A stretch of 28,434 bases of DNA, taken from the NCBI GenBank assembly GCA_002104985.1, contig MCGO01000351.1, positions 1-28,434 of the forward strand, given 5' to 3'. This stretch comes from Rhizoclosmatium globosum (taxonomy: Eukaryota; Chytridiomycota; Chytridiomycetes; Chytridiales; Chytriomycetaceae). The notes beneath the pieces were generated by a model. The model did no database searches, was not told the origin of the DNA, and saw nothing but the letters and a program-made list of their open reading frames with translations. Made by a program: the position numbers and the translations under genes. Positions 1-12,529 of the stretch are shown here, in pieces; position 1 is the stretch's first letter; the number at the start of each line of letters is the position of its first letter.

Positions 1-305
1 AGAGGGAAAGGTGGAACTTACTCAGAATCAGCAACATAGTTATCGGCGTTCTTCCACAGATTTGGTGATGACTATGCAGTTTGCGGTAACAGTGGGAGAT
101 ACGTTGGCTGCTGCTCGCGATACCGATGCAGATTGCTGCTGCTCGACAAGGCCCAAGCCTCCCTTTGTAGCTCTGAATCAGCATCCGACAGATCAGAGGA
201 GTCACTGCTGAGATCTCGGTGCTTCCTTTTGTTGATAGTGCTGCTTGAGGAGTAGAAGTTTTGCTGCGAAGGGTGGCCATGATTCATTGTGTTGGAGTTG
301 TCCAA
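1..305 (-). CDS. Partial N-terminus of a Ser-rich protein of unknown function
   Basis: The 5' end of a leftward gene that leaves the window. The ATG at 305-303 opens a hydrophilic, Ser/Asp-rich leader containing KRKHRD followed by SSDSSDLSDADSEL, a possible basic nuclear signal next to an acidic CK2-like stretch. The frame meets TAG at 74-72. Two readings are possible. A 52-nt intron at 72-123 (GTATCG...CATAG) has the usual size here but changes frame. Alternatively the uninterrupted frame resumes directly after the TAG and reads plausibly (NLWKNADNYVADSE). A clear GTAAGT donor at 21-16 ends this exon near position 22. I do not recognise the family. The next gene upstream, androglobin, lies 196 bp away on the same strand, so 306-501 holds its 3' UTR and this gene's promoter. 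Confidence 0.45.
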
Positions 306-501
306 GAGTCTTCGTTTTTCAGCGTGCGCTTTTCTTTTCCCTGCTGATGAGGGATGGGCGATAGGAAAAATTGTTTCTTATGTTTATCATGGCACTGAAA
401 AGACTAGGTGTTTTTGTGCTACACTTTTTTGCTTGACTGCTTTGTAACTACATTGGCAAGAAATAACCAAATCCAATTTATTAAAACAGCCTCAAAGAAA
501 C

Positions 502-3500
502 TCACTTTTTCCCTTTCTTTTTCGCAGCGGCAGCGTCCTTTGCTTGCTCCTCGGCTGCACCTTCCAACGCCGCCAACTCCGCTGCCCGTTGCATTTCCTG
601 CTGCAACTTCAACTTTGACGCATCTTCGTACCTATTACCATTTAATAAGCTGTCAAATGCAGCAATTGATTCCACTTACTCTTTCGCTACTCTTGCTCGA
701 TACATCTCACGTCTAATCTGGTCTTCTCCCTTTTCACCATCAATATCCTGGAGTCGCTCTTCCATTTTCTCTTGAATGTAATGCTTAACTCGCATGCGAT
801 ATTCTTTTTCCGCCAACCGCATTTTTAGCACTTCATCATGGAATTTGACGTGCTCCTGCATTCTCTCAAGTCGTTTTTGTGCCCGCTCTTCCTTTTCTGC
901 TTCAGTCAAGACTCGGCCTTTTAATTTCGATGGTAGTGGCGGAACCCATGTTGTGGCAAAACTTTGCTTTCGTGAATCAGGGAAGACGGAGACGCGACCT
1001 TCCTCATACTCAGATTCTCTCACAAAATCAGCCTCTTCTGCAACGGATTCGACTGACGCCAACTGGTTGGATTGTGATATGGATTCAGTCGATAACATGG
1101 TGAGGTCTCTTGAGTGTCGTTGAATGTGCTTCATCAAACTCTTTCGACCATAGGCTTTTGACTCTCGGTTTGGTGCCTGCGATTGTCTTCCAGTGACTGA
1201 CGTTCGAGCTTCGACTAGTGATGTTCGTTTCGCATCCAAGCTTTTTTTATATCCTCCTGGAAGAATCACACTTGGCATTTTAAACTCAAATGCATCTCCC
1301 GGAAGAGGAGGCTTTTGTGATAGATGTGCGCCCATTGAGAACAGAGTTGCGCGGCGAGTATAAGACAGTTTGCCTTTAAGATATGCTTGTAACTCGTTGA
1401 CAGTCGCTGGGCATTCTCCTGTGTCGTTATCGTCTTCCTCTGGTATTGTCATGATGGAGTCACTCATAAATGAAATGTTGGTTACTTTTTGGGGAGAATC
1501 TGTGATCTCGTTCAATAAGTTATCCACGGATTGATTTTGGAAATTCTCATTGCTATGAGGTTGTGGTGTAGCTGGCGCAACTTCAATTGAAAACGGCTGC
1601 TGCCCCTCAAGAGCAGGCGATCGAGCCTCAACGCTCAATGGTGCTCCAGTTAGAGGAGAAGAGACTAAATTGGGTTTTGAGTTGAATTTGGTCAGAGTGT
1701 CACTGGCTGCGGTGGCGGGTTTACTGCTCGGAACAGTCAACGAGGTCAAATCCAGATTTTCATCGAGTAAACTGTTTGCACGACCCAAAGATCCTTCTGT
1801 TGAAGTTGTTGTAGGTTTAGCGATTTCATACTGCACCTTTTCTCCATTTGTCCCGAAAACGCTTGGTTGGACGGGTATAGTATCAAGCCGTCTTCCGCCA
1901 TTCATGTTCTCTTTGAGGATTGTCCAAGGCTTGAAGACAATGTCACTTCCCACTGCTGTAACAACAATTTCTTTAGGCTTTCCAATTACTGGCGGAGGAT
2001 TTTCATCAGCAGGTGGGGTCATCATGATAACGACAGGTTTAATGGTTCCGGACTCAGTCAACCTCAAATATTGGTCTCTTGATTCGCGAGCCTTTGCAGC
2101 ACGGCCTGGTTGATTCGCCTCCCACGAATCTTTGATCATCTTATATCGATCCTCTTTCTCGGTATCCTTTACTACGATTAACGAAGTTGTATCTGTCGAT
2201 ATAACACGCAGTTTCCACATCCATATCGGTTCGGCTGGACCAGCTGGACTTGTCGCTTCAACAGCTCCGGGTCCAGCAGATTGTTTCTTTTTGGCTTTCG
2301 ATGGAGATGCTGAAGATGGAGCGGGCTTTCCACCTCTGGATGTGGGTCGGTTTGCATCTGATACAGCGGCTTGAACGTTTGGCGATGTTGGTTTCATTTG
2401 GTCAAGGGGCTGGATAGTTGCTTGGAGGACATAACGATGTTTTGGGAGAGGCTTCTCCTATAATGCAGATCATTTAGATGAATTCCCAAAGCAAAGGGGC
2501 TTACCCCTAATGCTGCAGCAACAGCAGCAGCGGATTCCTTTGCGAGACGCTCCTTTTCTTCCTTTTCTTTGGCTTCCCTTTCTTTATCTTTCTTGTCTCC
2601 TTTACCACCCGCTGGTGCTGTGGCAGGGCTGATTGTTTCTTCAATAACTTGGACCAGATTCACTGCGTGAATGGTTGCAACTCCTTTCCCCGAAGCTGAT
2701 GCAATTTCAACATCATTATCGAATAATTGAAGCTTCAGCACTGCTTGCGAAAGGGAAAACGTGAGTTGGAAAGAAGCCATACTTTCAGGACCGTCTTTCA
2801 CTTTCAGCACAGATCTACGATGAAGCCGTCATTAAAATCGATTTCTAACTTGATAAAATGATCAAGGTACCTGAATAAGATATTGTGCTTATTTGGAACA
2901 TATCCATCTTCAAAGTCTTGTGTGATGGGCTTGACCGATAGCTCCGTTGGTGGCTTTTCGGGAGCATAGACAGGAGTCGGGTCAGAAATAAGTCTGAGTT
3001 TCCATTTTCCAGCAGGCCGTGCTGCAACAGTTCGACTGTCCGCGAGAAGTGTGAAACCATTCTAACAGGCGTTTAACGACATGTCGTCCTTACATAATTT
3101 AACTCACTGTGTTTGGATGGAAATGGCGAGATTTTAAATTATGGAATATGTTTGGTAACTCTTTGCCTGTGTCGTTGTCGAACATCCGGAGACAGGTGGA
3201 CGCTTGAAGACTATCTGGAACGTACAATGAAGCGGCGAGGTAGACTGGCTCAGTGAAGCGTAACTGATTCCTACGTCCTTTTTAAATATACAACTGACTT
3301 CATAGAAACACATACTTGAACAACATAAACCACGAGTTTGCTTGTTGAGCAGGAAATGTTTCGTCGATGTCACGTACACAGAGACCAAGTCGTTCCGATA
3401 CATATTTTGCCTCATCCTCCAACAAAAACTCGTCTCGAGACCAGAAAGAAAGGCTGTAAGATGTTGGGCAATCAACAACAAATCGAAACGCTACGTTGCT

Positions 3501-5882
3501 TTTGGAATTAATCCGTCAGTATGATTTCGTAAGCGGAACCCTTATATTACCCTGCCGGAAAATTGAAATATGTGGCAAGAGTTGAATTTGTGCTCAGTCG
3601 AACAACTGGCTTTTGAGGAACTTTGGAAGATTCTGGGTCAAACTTCCAATCGTATTGCTCTATCATCAACGACGAAATCTGAGGCAAACCATCCATTTTG
3701 ACTCGGCCAAATGTCGAAAGCGAGCAAAATATATGACAGTCCTTGGTCACGTCAGGAAGATCTGATAAAAAAACATTAGCGTTTTGATTGGCAAGGAAAG
3801 GAGCAACCTACATAAAAGTGGTGGAATACGAGTAGCATCGACAGGCTTTGCCGGATCTACAATATTCTGAATAGTTCGAAGCGTTTTAAACGAGCCTTGA
3901 TTGTGATAAATCATAAGATGCCTATGGATGAATCAAATGTTGAAGAACTTTAACCAGGACAAGAATGAAGTCACCTATACGATTTCGCGAACTCAGAGAA
4001 TGATATCGTAAATTCCGTGCAGTCGTCGGAATTTGAAACCTCGTCGCCAGGTTTAGATCCTGGTGGGATTGTCTTTTTGTTTCGTCTGTTATAGAAGCTT
4101 CAATAAATATATTAAATATAAATAGTGGTATAGTCACCCAAGAGAGAAGTAATGCTTCATTACCAACACCTTCTCGGTAGTGATTGGCGTACCATCCTCC
4201 TCTTCTTCAATGGTGACTTCTTTCACATCACAAATTCGAAATAAAAAGCCGATTGTCGTAAGATCAAGCTTCTCTGAGGCATCCTTTGCAATTTCCTTGT
4301 TAGTACTATGCTGACACACCATCAACTCACATCTCCAAAACGTAACGCCAAAGCAATGGTGTAAGGACCGTTCTTTCCTCCGCCAGGGGTGTTAGGTACT
4401 CCTTTGTCCGCAGCTGTTGTTGTAACCTGGGCTGTCGATGGAGCAGCAGCGGCGGCCGCGGCTGCAGCTGCAGCTGCACCTCCTTTGGCAGGTGGAGCAG
4501 GTGCCGCAGCTACTGGAGCGACAGGAGCTCCCCAAATCACGTTTTTTGGTGCCGATGGAAAGCTCATCAAATTCTTGAGGTTCAAGTCATTCAGCACTCC
4601 CCACAGTCGATTCACACGTTCTTCGCGATCCCAAACGGCAATTCGCTCCGGAACCCATCCTTTTAAGGCATGCAAGACATCAAAATCTCCATGTTCGAAT
4701 GAGGCACGGGTTCCATTTCCCATACAACCATTGAAACTTGTTGAACTGGCGTCGTAGTCTTTATAACTTGCTGTAGCGACTTTCAAAAGGGCTTTTGTGA
4801 TCAAAACCGGCCAGATTTCTTGCGGCGTTGGACTGAAGATCACAAGTGGACGTCCTTGTTCGTCGACTGGGATTCTGTCATCCACAATCACTTTTCGCCA
4901 GCATCCAAGCCAAAAGAGCTTCACTGCGTATCGACCAGATGGGTTATACATGGGTAAACCGTCTTTTCCTTTCGGGTACAAGTTGTCCCACGGCGTGAAC
5001 TCGTCAGGGAGGTTGTTTGCACGAGAAGTCTTTGATTGATCATATAGAAGGTGAAATGTTGCGAGGATTTGACGGATTAATTCGGATCCAATCAGATGGC
5101 GATTTTGCTGAAACAATCTTGATGTCGCAGCCAAGTTTTCCTTTTCCGTGTCTTGGGCTAAGACAGTATTATTCACATCTTCTACAAGATTTATTGAAGA
5201 TGCGTTTTGTCCCTGGCTGTCGATTCCAGAGAACATAATATCTGGAGCTGCCGCTGGCAAGTTTGTGTTGGAAGTCGACGCCGCGACTGGGTGTTCATAC
5301 TCTATAGAACTATTCTCGACTACAGTGCCGTCTACGGTAGCTTCGTTCTCTTCTCCAGGTTGTAATTTTGCTCTCGCGCTTGCTGTGTGTGCCGCGTTTG
5401 CAGCAGAAGGAGTTGCTACTGGAGTAGCGATTGGAACAATGCAGAAGGAGTCTTCAACTAAAGCGGGTGCAGCGACTCCAATAGGGGTTGATCCATCGCC
5501 GAGTATATCAATATGTCTATGGTTTTGTAAGACTAAAGGGTAAGGACGCGAATTAATACCCTCACCTCTTCTGTACATATCCATTTTGATTCGAGTTTGG
5601 TGGCAGTAAAGTGCGAAGTGATTTTGGTAGAGGAGCAAACCCTTCTGGGTCCTCAAACGTGTGTTTTGTGGACCACTTCTCCGCCGCTATTTCCGCGTCA
5701 CTCCACTCAGGGAATATGATAACTGGAGCCTCCACGGGATCGTCAATTTGAGCACCGATCATGGAGGATGCTGCAGCGGCTGCTGCATTTGCCAAAATTG
5801 TTGACGCTCCTTGTGCTGTCTTCTTGAGGCTTCCAGATTTCAGAGCAGCGCCAGCTTTGGCGCTGTCAATAACTTTCTTCAT
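502..5882 (-). CDS. ADGB: Androglobin-like protein (calpain-like N-terminus, ADGB C-terminal regions), 12 exons
   Basis: Twelve exons joined by GT-AG introns of 45-56 nt: 5882-5566, 5516-4331, 4283-4138, 4085-3975, 3921-3812, 3761-3551, 3498-3316, 3270-3108, 3061-2871, 2814-2505, 2457-680, 631-502. They total 4836 nt and give 1611 aa, close to animal androglobin. Recognisable parts are FPEWSDAEIAAEKW near residue 55, a calpain-like core at about 279-402 (KLFWLGCWRKVIVDD, EIWPVLITKALLKVA), beta-rich segments such as HLMIYH and GKWKLRL, and the C-terminal block KLRVISTD...IKDSWEANQPGRA around 1056-1100. The C-terminus is a Lys/Glu-rich coiled coil ending KKKGKK. I see no QGxxGDCW calpain catalytic motif and no segment I recognise as the globin or IQ motif. 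A run of 12 alanines sits near 453-464. Family knowledge: androglobin works in cilia and sperm flagella. A flagellar role here is inference. Confidence 0.9.
4443..4478 (-). repeat. Poly-alanine coding tract in androglobin
   Basis: Twelve consecutive Ala codons written with a mix of GCA, GCT, GCC and GCG, so this is not a pure trinucleotide expansion. It is followed by Pro-Ser-Thr-rich linker just downstream of the calpain-like core and just before exon 2 ends. It is probably a flexible linker. The opposite strand also stays open here, giving a spurious ORF. Confidence 0.85.
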
Positions 5883-6223
5883 GCTATGAGTTCAGAGGGA
5901 CTTGGTTGGCTGTGCTGGGAGTTGAAGTGGTTGTTGTAATGAAACTGACAATTCTTTTTATCTCTCTACTATTGCACAATACTCTCAGATTGTGTTGAAG
6001 GTATTTTCGGGTATTATTAATCATTAATAATTCAAATCTTCCCAAGCCCAATGTTCTTGAGTTTTGCCTCTCTTCGCATCCTATTTATATCCCAAAAGCC
6101 GTCTGCTCAGTAATGATGAAACCTTCTCTTATCGTTATCGACTTACTAACTGAAATCGAGCACGTGGGCAAGCCAGAAGGAAGGGTCTGGCCAAAAAGTT
6201 ACCTTACAAAAATTCCGAAGGCC
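5883..6223. promoter_or_regulatory. Divergent intergenic region between androglobin and NADH dehydrogenase
   Basis: No convincing gene in these 341 bp. The region must hold both promoters. It contains a TATA-like stretch (TATTTATATCCC, about 6080-6091) on the NADH dehydrogenase side and an AT-rich perfect palindrome at 6013-6031. The NADH dehydrogenase frame stays open back to ATGs at 6113 and 6116, so a longer N-terminus starting in this region is possible. Confidence 0.4.
6013..6031. repeat. Perfect 9-bp inverted repeat with 1-bp spacer
   Basis: ATTATTAATCATTAATAAT: the 9-bp arms are exact reverse complements around a single C. The ATTAAT core resembles homeodomain-type sites and the position is roughly central between two divergent genes, so a shared regulatory site is possible. 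AT-rich palindromes also arise by chance, so the functional reading is weak. Confidence 0.5.
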
Positions 6224-8048
6224 ATGCTCGCGTTATCTCGAGCGCCAGTTCGTTTCGCCACCGCCAAAGTCCCAACGTCGCGGTTCAGCAGTACCGTAGC
6301 TACATCTACTCCAAAGGCACCTCGATTCAAATGGACTAAACGGGTGCTCAAGGGTGAGTGTAGTTTCTTACAAATCGGAGCTGTCAATCCTTTGTGTCTC
6401 CCTCGAGATGCTTATCACCCCACGACCCCTCCTTCTCAACCACCCTAACCTCGTACTGTCAAACAGGGTCGGCCGCCGTGGGTCTCGCCGTGTTTGCCTG
6501 GACCGTCTACGAATCGCGCCATCCACTGCCGCAGTTCGAGTGGGACCACAGCAAAGAAACAATCGCAATCCTTGGAACTGGATGGGGATCAACCTCGCTC
6601 CTCAAAGATCTCGACACTGAAAACTACAACGTCGTCCTCGTTTCTCCACGCGCTTATTTCCTCTTTACACCACTCCTCCCAAGTAGTACCGTTGGAACTG
6701 TCGAGTTGCGCTCAATTATGCAGCCTATTCGTTTCTTGACTAGATTCAAGAGGAGGGAGATCTTGTATGTCGAAGGAAACTGCACAAATATCGATCCTAC
6801 AAAGAAGGTGATCACTGTCGAGGACAGCAGTGAAATCCAGGTGCTGTTTCGAAATCTGAAATCAAGTACGATTATCTTGTTGTTGGTGTTGGTGCAGAGA
6901 ATGCCACATTTGGAATCCCTGGTGTCAAAGAGAATGGTGATATAACCCCTTATCGGACAGATAATTCAATGCTAATCACCATTTCTTCCATCACCAGCCT
7001 GTTTCTTGAAGGAAGCTTGGTATAATTTTCTTACCTTTCTTTTTTATGTATTGCTAACGAGAGAAAACAGGGATGCACGTCGAATCAGAACCCAACTTCT
7101 CGACTGCCTCGAATCCGCTACGTTCCCAGGCCAACCCGAATCAGAAATCAACCGTCTCTTACACATGGTTGTTGTGGGTGGAGGACCCACTGGTGTAGAG
7201 TACGCTGCAGAACTGCACGATTTCTTGAACGACGATATCCAAACCTGGTACCCGGATATTGCTGGAAAGTTTAAAATCACTCTTGTTGAGGCGACACCTC
7301 ATGTACTCGGAATGTTCCCGAAAGACCTCATTCAATATACGGAACGCACTTTTGCGGAAAACAAGGTGGAGATTTTGAACAATACGATGGTGAAGGAGGT
7401 GCATCAAAAAGATATTTTGGTGTTGAATAAGGATAAGGAGTTGGAGACGATTCCGTTTGGACTTCTTGTTTGGGCAACTGGAAATACTGCGAGACCACTT
7501 GTCTCGGATTTGATTTCGAAATTGCCAAAGGACTTGCAGAACCAAAGACGTGGTCTTGTTGTGGATGATTGGCTCGCGGTGAAGGGATCTAAGGGATCAA
7601 TCTATGCATTGGGTGACTGTTCAGCTACAAAGTGGGCTCCTACAGCTCAAGTTGCTTCTCGACAAGGAGCATACTTGGCAGAACAATTTGCTCAATTGTA
7701 CGCTTTGAAGCGGGAAAAGAGCAAGTTTGTTGAAGAGGGAAACAAACCTGAAGAATTTGTGCAAAAGCTTCAACCATTTGTGTAAGTGGGACCTTTCTAT
7801 TCGTTTGGAACGAGATTCTAAGAAATTTCCATTTTTGTAGTTACAATCACCAAGGATCTCTTGCATACGTTGGTGGCGATAAGGCTATCGCCGACCTTCC
7901 TTTTGGTATTCACTTGAGTGGAGCCATGACCTACCTGTTCTGGCGCTCTGCTTACATGAGCAACCTGTTCTCACTGAGAAACAGAGTTCTCGTTGGTTTC
8001 GATTGGTTGAAGGCCAAGACTTTCGGCCGTGACATCTCCCGCGAGTAA
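6224..8048 (+). CDS. NDE1: Alternative (type II) mitochondrial NADH:ubiquinone oxidoreductase, frameshifted
   Basis: Rotenone-insensitive flavoprotein that passes electrons from NADH to ubiquinone at the mitochondrial inner membrane. Exons 6224-6353, 6467-6936, 6998-7019 (22 nt), 7071-7781, 7841-8048. The start at 6224 gives an Arg/Ser/Ala-rich presequence (MLALSRAPVRFA). A membrane-like segment follows (SAAVGLAVFAWTVY), then the FAD motif ILGTGWGS at about 78-85, PRAYFLFTPLLPS, the NAD(H)-binding motif VVVGGGPTGVEYAAEL, the ATGN motif, YALGDCSA and a C-terminal SYMSNLFSLRNR-type tail. The frame breaks by one base at about 6837-6842, where VEDSSEIQ must pass to GAVSKSEIKYDYLVVG. The exons total 1541 nt and one extra base gives 513 aa. 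No EF-hand is seen. Whether the enzyme faces the cytosol or the matrix (NDE or NDI) cannot be told from sequence alone. Confidence 0.9.
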
Positions 8049-8258
8049 ACCAAGGCGAATCCCATAAATCGCATTCTTCCTTCAAGTTTCCTCCCCAAGT
8101 TTTGTTTGTTAGCTTATTACGCATCGGTTCTAGAACCTCTAATGGAGAGCAATTAATTAAAAAAGGCGTTTGAAGCAATTTTTATGAACGTATCAGTACA
8201 GAAAAAGACATCATCCCAAATCAACGAATATATATACGGAGCTTTTTTTAACAAACAT

Positions 8259-9656
8259 TTACTGCTTTGGTGGAACGTACTCCTCAACGAGCATCTTGGA
8301 GAATTCCTTGATTTTGTCTACACCGCGAACTTCCTGGGTCAAGAGTGGGAGCTTGATGATGTGGAAGTCTTCGTACAAGTCGTGGATTTGGTTCAAGTAT
8401 TTCGCTTGCATCTTGGCACGCACGAGACATTGGTCACAGTTAGATTCTATCGGTAGGAACAATTTAGCATATGCAGAACCTCATCTAATAAATTAAAAAG
8501 ATTCTCACCCTTCTTTGGGTACAACAACTGGTTCACAATAATATTGTGCACATCAATATTGAATCCAGCCAAATCCTGAATCATTCTCTCCGTCTCATAC
8601 AAAGACAAGAACTCTGAAATACAGACACAAATGAATGTAGTCTTATCCGGGTCCTGGAACTGCGTGTTGACCTCCTGAATCACACTTCTCATGCTATTCA
8701 ACTTTTCAAACATGTCTTCCGGGCTCGCACCTTGGGCACCCATCAAGCTGGACATTTGAGAAATCATGGGTCCAAAGCGTCCACCGAGTTCACTCAATTT
8801 TCCGAGGGCCTTGTCGAGGACGGAAGGGAAGGAGAGGAAACGGAGGGTGTGGCCTGTTGGGGCTGTGTCAAAGACGACGGTTGAGTAGTCGAGGGATTTG
8901 ACGAGTTTCATGACTTCTGCGAAACCCATGGCTTCGTCGACACCTGGGATGGCGAAGGCGAGCTCTTGGAGACCGGTTTGCATGGCTGAGTCTTCGGCTG
9001 TGTTGTTGGATATGACGTGGTCAGCTTTCTTTCGGGTTCTCCTTCCTTCTTCGCTACTTACAGTTGCTGTCCAACATTTCCTGCATGCTGCTGTTTGGGT
9101 CGATTTCCATGGCGTACAAGTTGTCGAATCCGTTCACGAGCATAGGAACCTTGGTAAACTTTTGGCAGAAGGCATCTGTAGTGTTGTTTCAGATTTCCGC
9201 TGTATCCCCACAACCAAACTCGAAGTGAAACTAACCAGACAAGTTGTGGGCCGGGTCCGTTGAGATCAAGAGAACCTTCTCTCTGACAGCGGCAAGTTGA
9301 ACGGCAAGGGAACATCTGTTTTGCCCCGAAGGAATGAGTAAATTGGACTGAAGCAGAGGGAAGCGAAAAACGTCAAAGGCAACGTACGAGTTAGTGGTCT
9401 TTCCGACACCACCCTTTCCTCCGACAAAGATCCATCTGAGAGACTCTTGGTCGAGGATGTTTTGGATGTTTCCTGGAAGTTGTTCGTCGGCTAAAAGGGG
9501 GATTGGGGAGTTTAGAGCACAGTTTGCGGGTACAGGCTATGAGGGAGTCAGGGATACAGGGCCTTTGTGCATGTTCCAATCATGTCAATGCAATCACACT
9601 TTGCTGTTCCAGGTGGCAGTCTTCAAGGGGCAGTCCTAGTTTGAGCACTCACCCAT
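8259..9656 (-). CDS. GET3: GET3/ArsA-family ATPase, tail-anchored protein targeting factor
   Basis: Cytosolic homodimeric ATPase that delivers tail-anchored membrane proteins to the ER. Exons 9656-9653 (only ATG plus G), 9472-9388, 9315-9236, 9175-9062, 8997-8509, 8446-8259, giving 319 aa in frame. Signatures are the P-loop [10 protein letters not shown] (residues 19-28), the switch [36 protein letters not shown] and the zinc motif CDQC (Cys261/Cys264) that bridges the dimer. Introns 2-5 are 60-72 nt but the first is about 180 nt. An upstream acceptor at 9492 has a better pyrimidine tract and would give a more GET3-like N-terminus (..DEQLPGNIQ), but it leaves the frame off by one base. Either the acceptor at 9473 is used or there is a one-base error in the AAA at about 9479-9481. 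The 3' end converges on the NADH dehydrogenase gene, 210 bp away. Confidence 0.95.
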
Positions 9657-9702
9657 TTTGTATTGTCCTTTTTTTCCAGCCAACCAACCAACAACCAAAC
9701 CA

Positions 9703-10481
9703 ATGAAGGTCTTCATCGCCGCCGTCTCGCAACTCTCGCCATCTTCAGCACAACTGCCTCGGCCCAAGAAGCAAACCATCCCGCAAAAGTGACTAAAGAA
9801 TGGACGTTGCCAATCGGAATTCAATGGGACACGCTGCGAAAGTGAGGATGCTTTACCTTTACCTTTACCTAATACCAGACATCATTCGATTGCTGACAAT
9901 TGCTCTGCTTTGCTTTGTAGTCTTGCGTTGAACATTCAGAACACTCAGTGTCAGGAGGACATTGTCGATACCTTGGACGAGGCGAATCTGCTGCTGAATG
10001 CTCAAGGCTTTTCGGATGATGTGAGTTGATACGCCTGAGTTAGGAAGAGTTTGCGAAGTGGCTGCAAGGAACGGCTAACGATATCAATGCGTTGGTGGAG
10101 GGGAGGGCTTAAGGGAACAACCTCACGAATCTTCAGCCACCAAATTCCAGAAATCGCTATACATCCATCGCGTTCACCCAAATATACGATACTGAATTTC
10201 TTCACCTTTTCCGTACAGTTCTTCAACTATTTGGATCAAGTTGTGACAGTATCAGGGGACGATAAGACCGCTTCCTTGTTCCGTGCTCAGCTCATCAACG
10301 CCAAATCGTGAGTGATTCAGATTCTTAATTCGTGTAACTAATTTTTAATTGTGTCGTCAGTGATTTCCAAACGGCGAAACGAGGCTTCGTTCCTGGAAAC
10401 AGAACCAACATTCGAGGAATTACTGCGCCAAAGTGGCAGGCCCACAGAGCTCCAGATATGCCAGCAACGCCTGTTCGATAA
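9703..10481 (+). CDS. Small secreted protein, unknown family, frameshift in signal peptide
   Basis: Four exons: 9703-9841, 9921-10020, 10219-10307, 10361-10481 (introns of 79, 198 and 53 nt). From the second exon on the frame is clean: NLALNIQNTQCQEDI, DEANLLLNAQGFSDD, FFNYLDQVVTVSGDD, ending MPATPVR and TAA. The 5' end reads MKVFIAAV in one frame and LATLAIFSTTASAQE in another. Together they form a textbook signal peptide with cleavage after TASA, so one base appears to be missing at about 9724-9727. The exons sum to 449 nt, and one more base gives about 149 aa. Only one Cys (NTQCQ) lies in the mature part, which seems mainly helical. I do not recognise the family. An alternative is that translation begins in an unseen upstream exon, since TTTTTTTCCAG at 9669-9679 could be an acceptor. 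Confidence 0.6.
9851..9870 (+). repeat. Short tandem repeat, about three copies of CTTTAC
   Basis: Three direct copies of a 6-mer (CTTTAC CTTTAC CTTTAC CT) immediately after the donor of the first intron of the small secreted protein gene. A simple microsatellite, with no function suggested. Confidence 0.7.
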
Positions 10482-10608
10482 TTCGTGTTTCAAAATTTGC
10501 GTAGCTTGCGTATTCTATATTCCCACATTTTGAGTATCCTTTGTCGTCTCACTCTCGTCTCATTAAAAGAGAATGTAATATCACCCGAATAAAGAGAACC
10601 TTTTATTT

Positions 10609-11763
<1,155 letters not shown>

Positions 11764-12529
11764 TCGGAAGTCGGAGTTGGTGGCGCCGTGGGCTTGGCGG
11801 CGGTCTGGTGACCGTGATCGCGATCGGATGCGGTCTCGCCCGAAAGGAGTCGCGCTCGATTCGGTTGCTGCGGGATGGGTGTACTGAATCCATTTTGACG
11901 ATACTTTTAACGTTTCTCAATCAAAGAAATAACAAAAGAATAATCCATTCCATTCGTATTATACTCTGTCGGAATTGCAATTGACAAAGAAACTCTCCTA
12001 GATTACGCTTCTGAATAAGAACCAAGCCAATCAAATATGATTTACAACAAACAATAGTTCATGTTACCTATCACCATCTTTGAAAAATACCCGAGGATTG
12101 ACAGCTGTAGACACCCGCCGACAGCGAGGAATAAAATCCGTGACAATGCCAGATGAAATCAAGTACAAGTCTGCCTCAAAAGTCTTCTGTAAACTGTGTA
12201 GCTATACCGCCCTGTGCCGTACATTAAATATGTAAGTATATCAATGAGTTTTGCCTCTCGTTCGTCTCTTCCCTTCTTTGCTCCTAATTTGATACTCGAA
12301 CTCCGTCTCCAATCCTCGAGAAAGACATTCAGTTCACCGAAACTCCAGCCAATCCTTTCTTAACTTCTATCACATGGCTTTTTTTAACATTTTCTCCATC
12401 TGACAGCTAACCTAAACGTTGAAGAAACGCGACTCACTCCGACAGGCACTTAACAAACCTACGAATGTATGTATTTGTCGTGTTCATTCGAGACGTAACT
12501 GATCAAGTTCATCCAGAATCTTGAGAAGT
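11764..12529. other. Intergenic region between divergent NKAP and Cys-rich secreted protein genes
   Basis: The longest gene-poor stretch, 766 bp. The first 130 bp may be unresolved NKAP 5' coding sequence (see the NKAP entry). The remainder is AT-rich with no recognisable protein, tRNA or repeat. A 29-codon ORF from 12149 (MPDEIKYKSA...) has no supporting context. The final 100 bp presumably carry the promoter and 5' UTR of the secreted protein gene at 12530. Confidence 0.5.

Noticed and set aside
4389..4757. Plus-strand ORF with a poly-Ala run and Gly-rich start
   Set aside because: Antisense of the androglobin Ala tract and calpain-like core. The minus strand has family-level similarity and consistent splicing.
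12149..12238. 29-codon ORF in the NKAP upstream region
   Set aside because: Too short, no conserved pattern, no start context and no neighbour relation.
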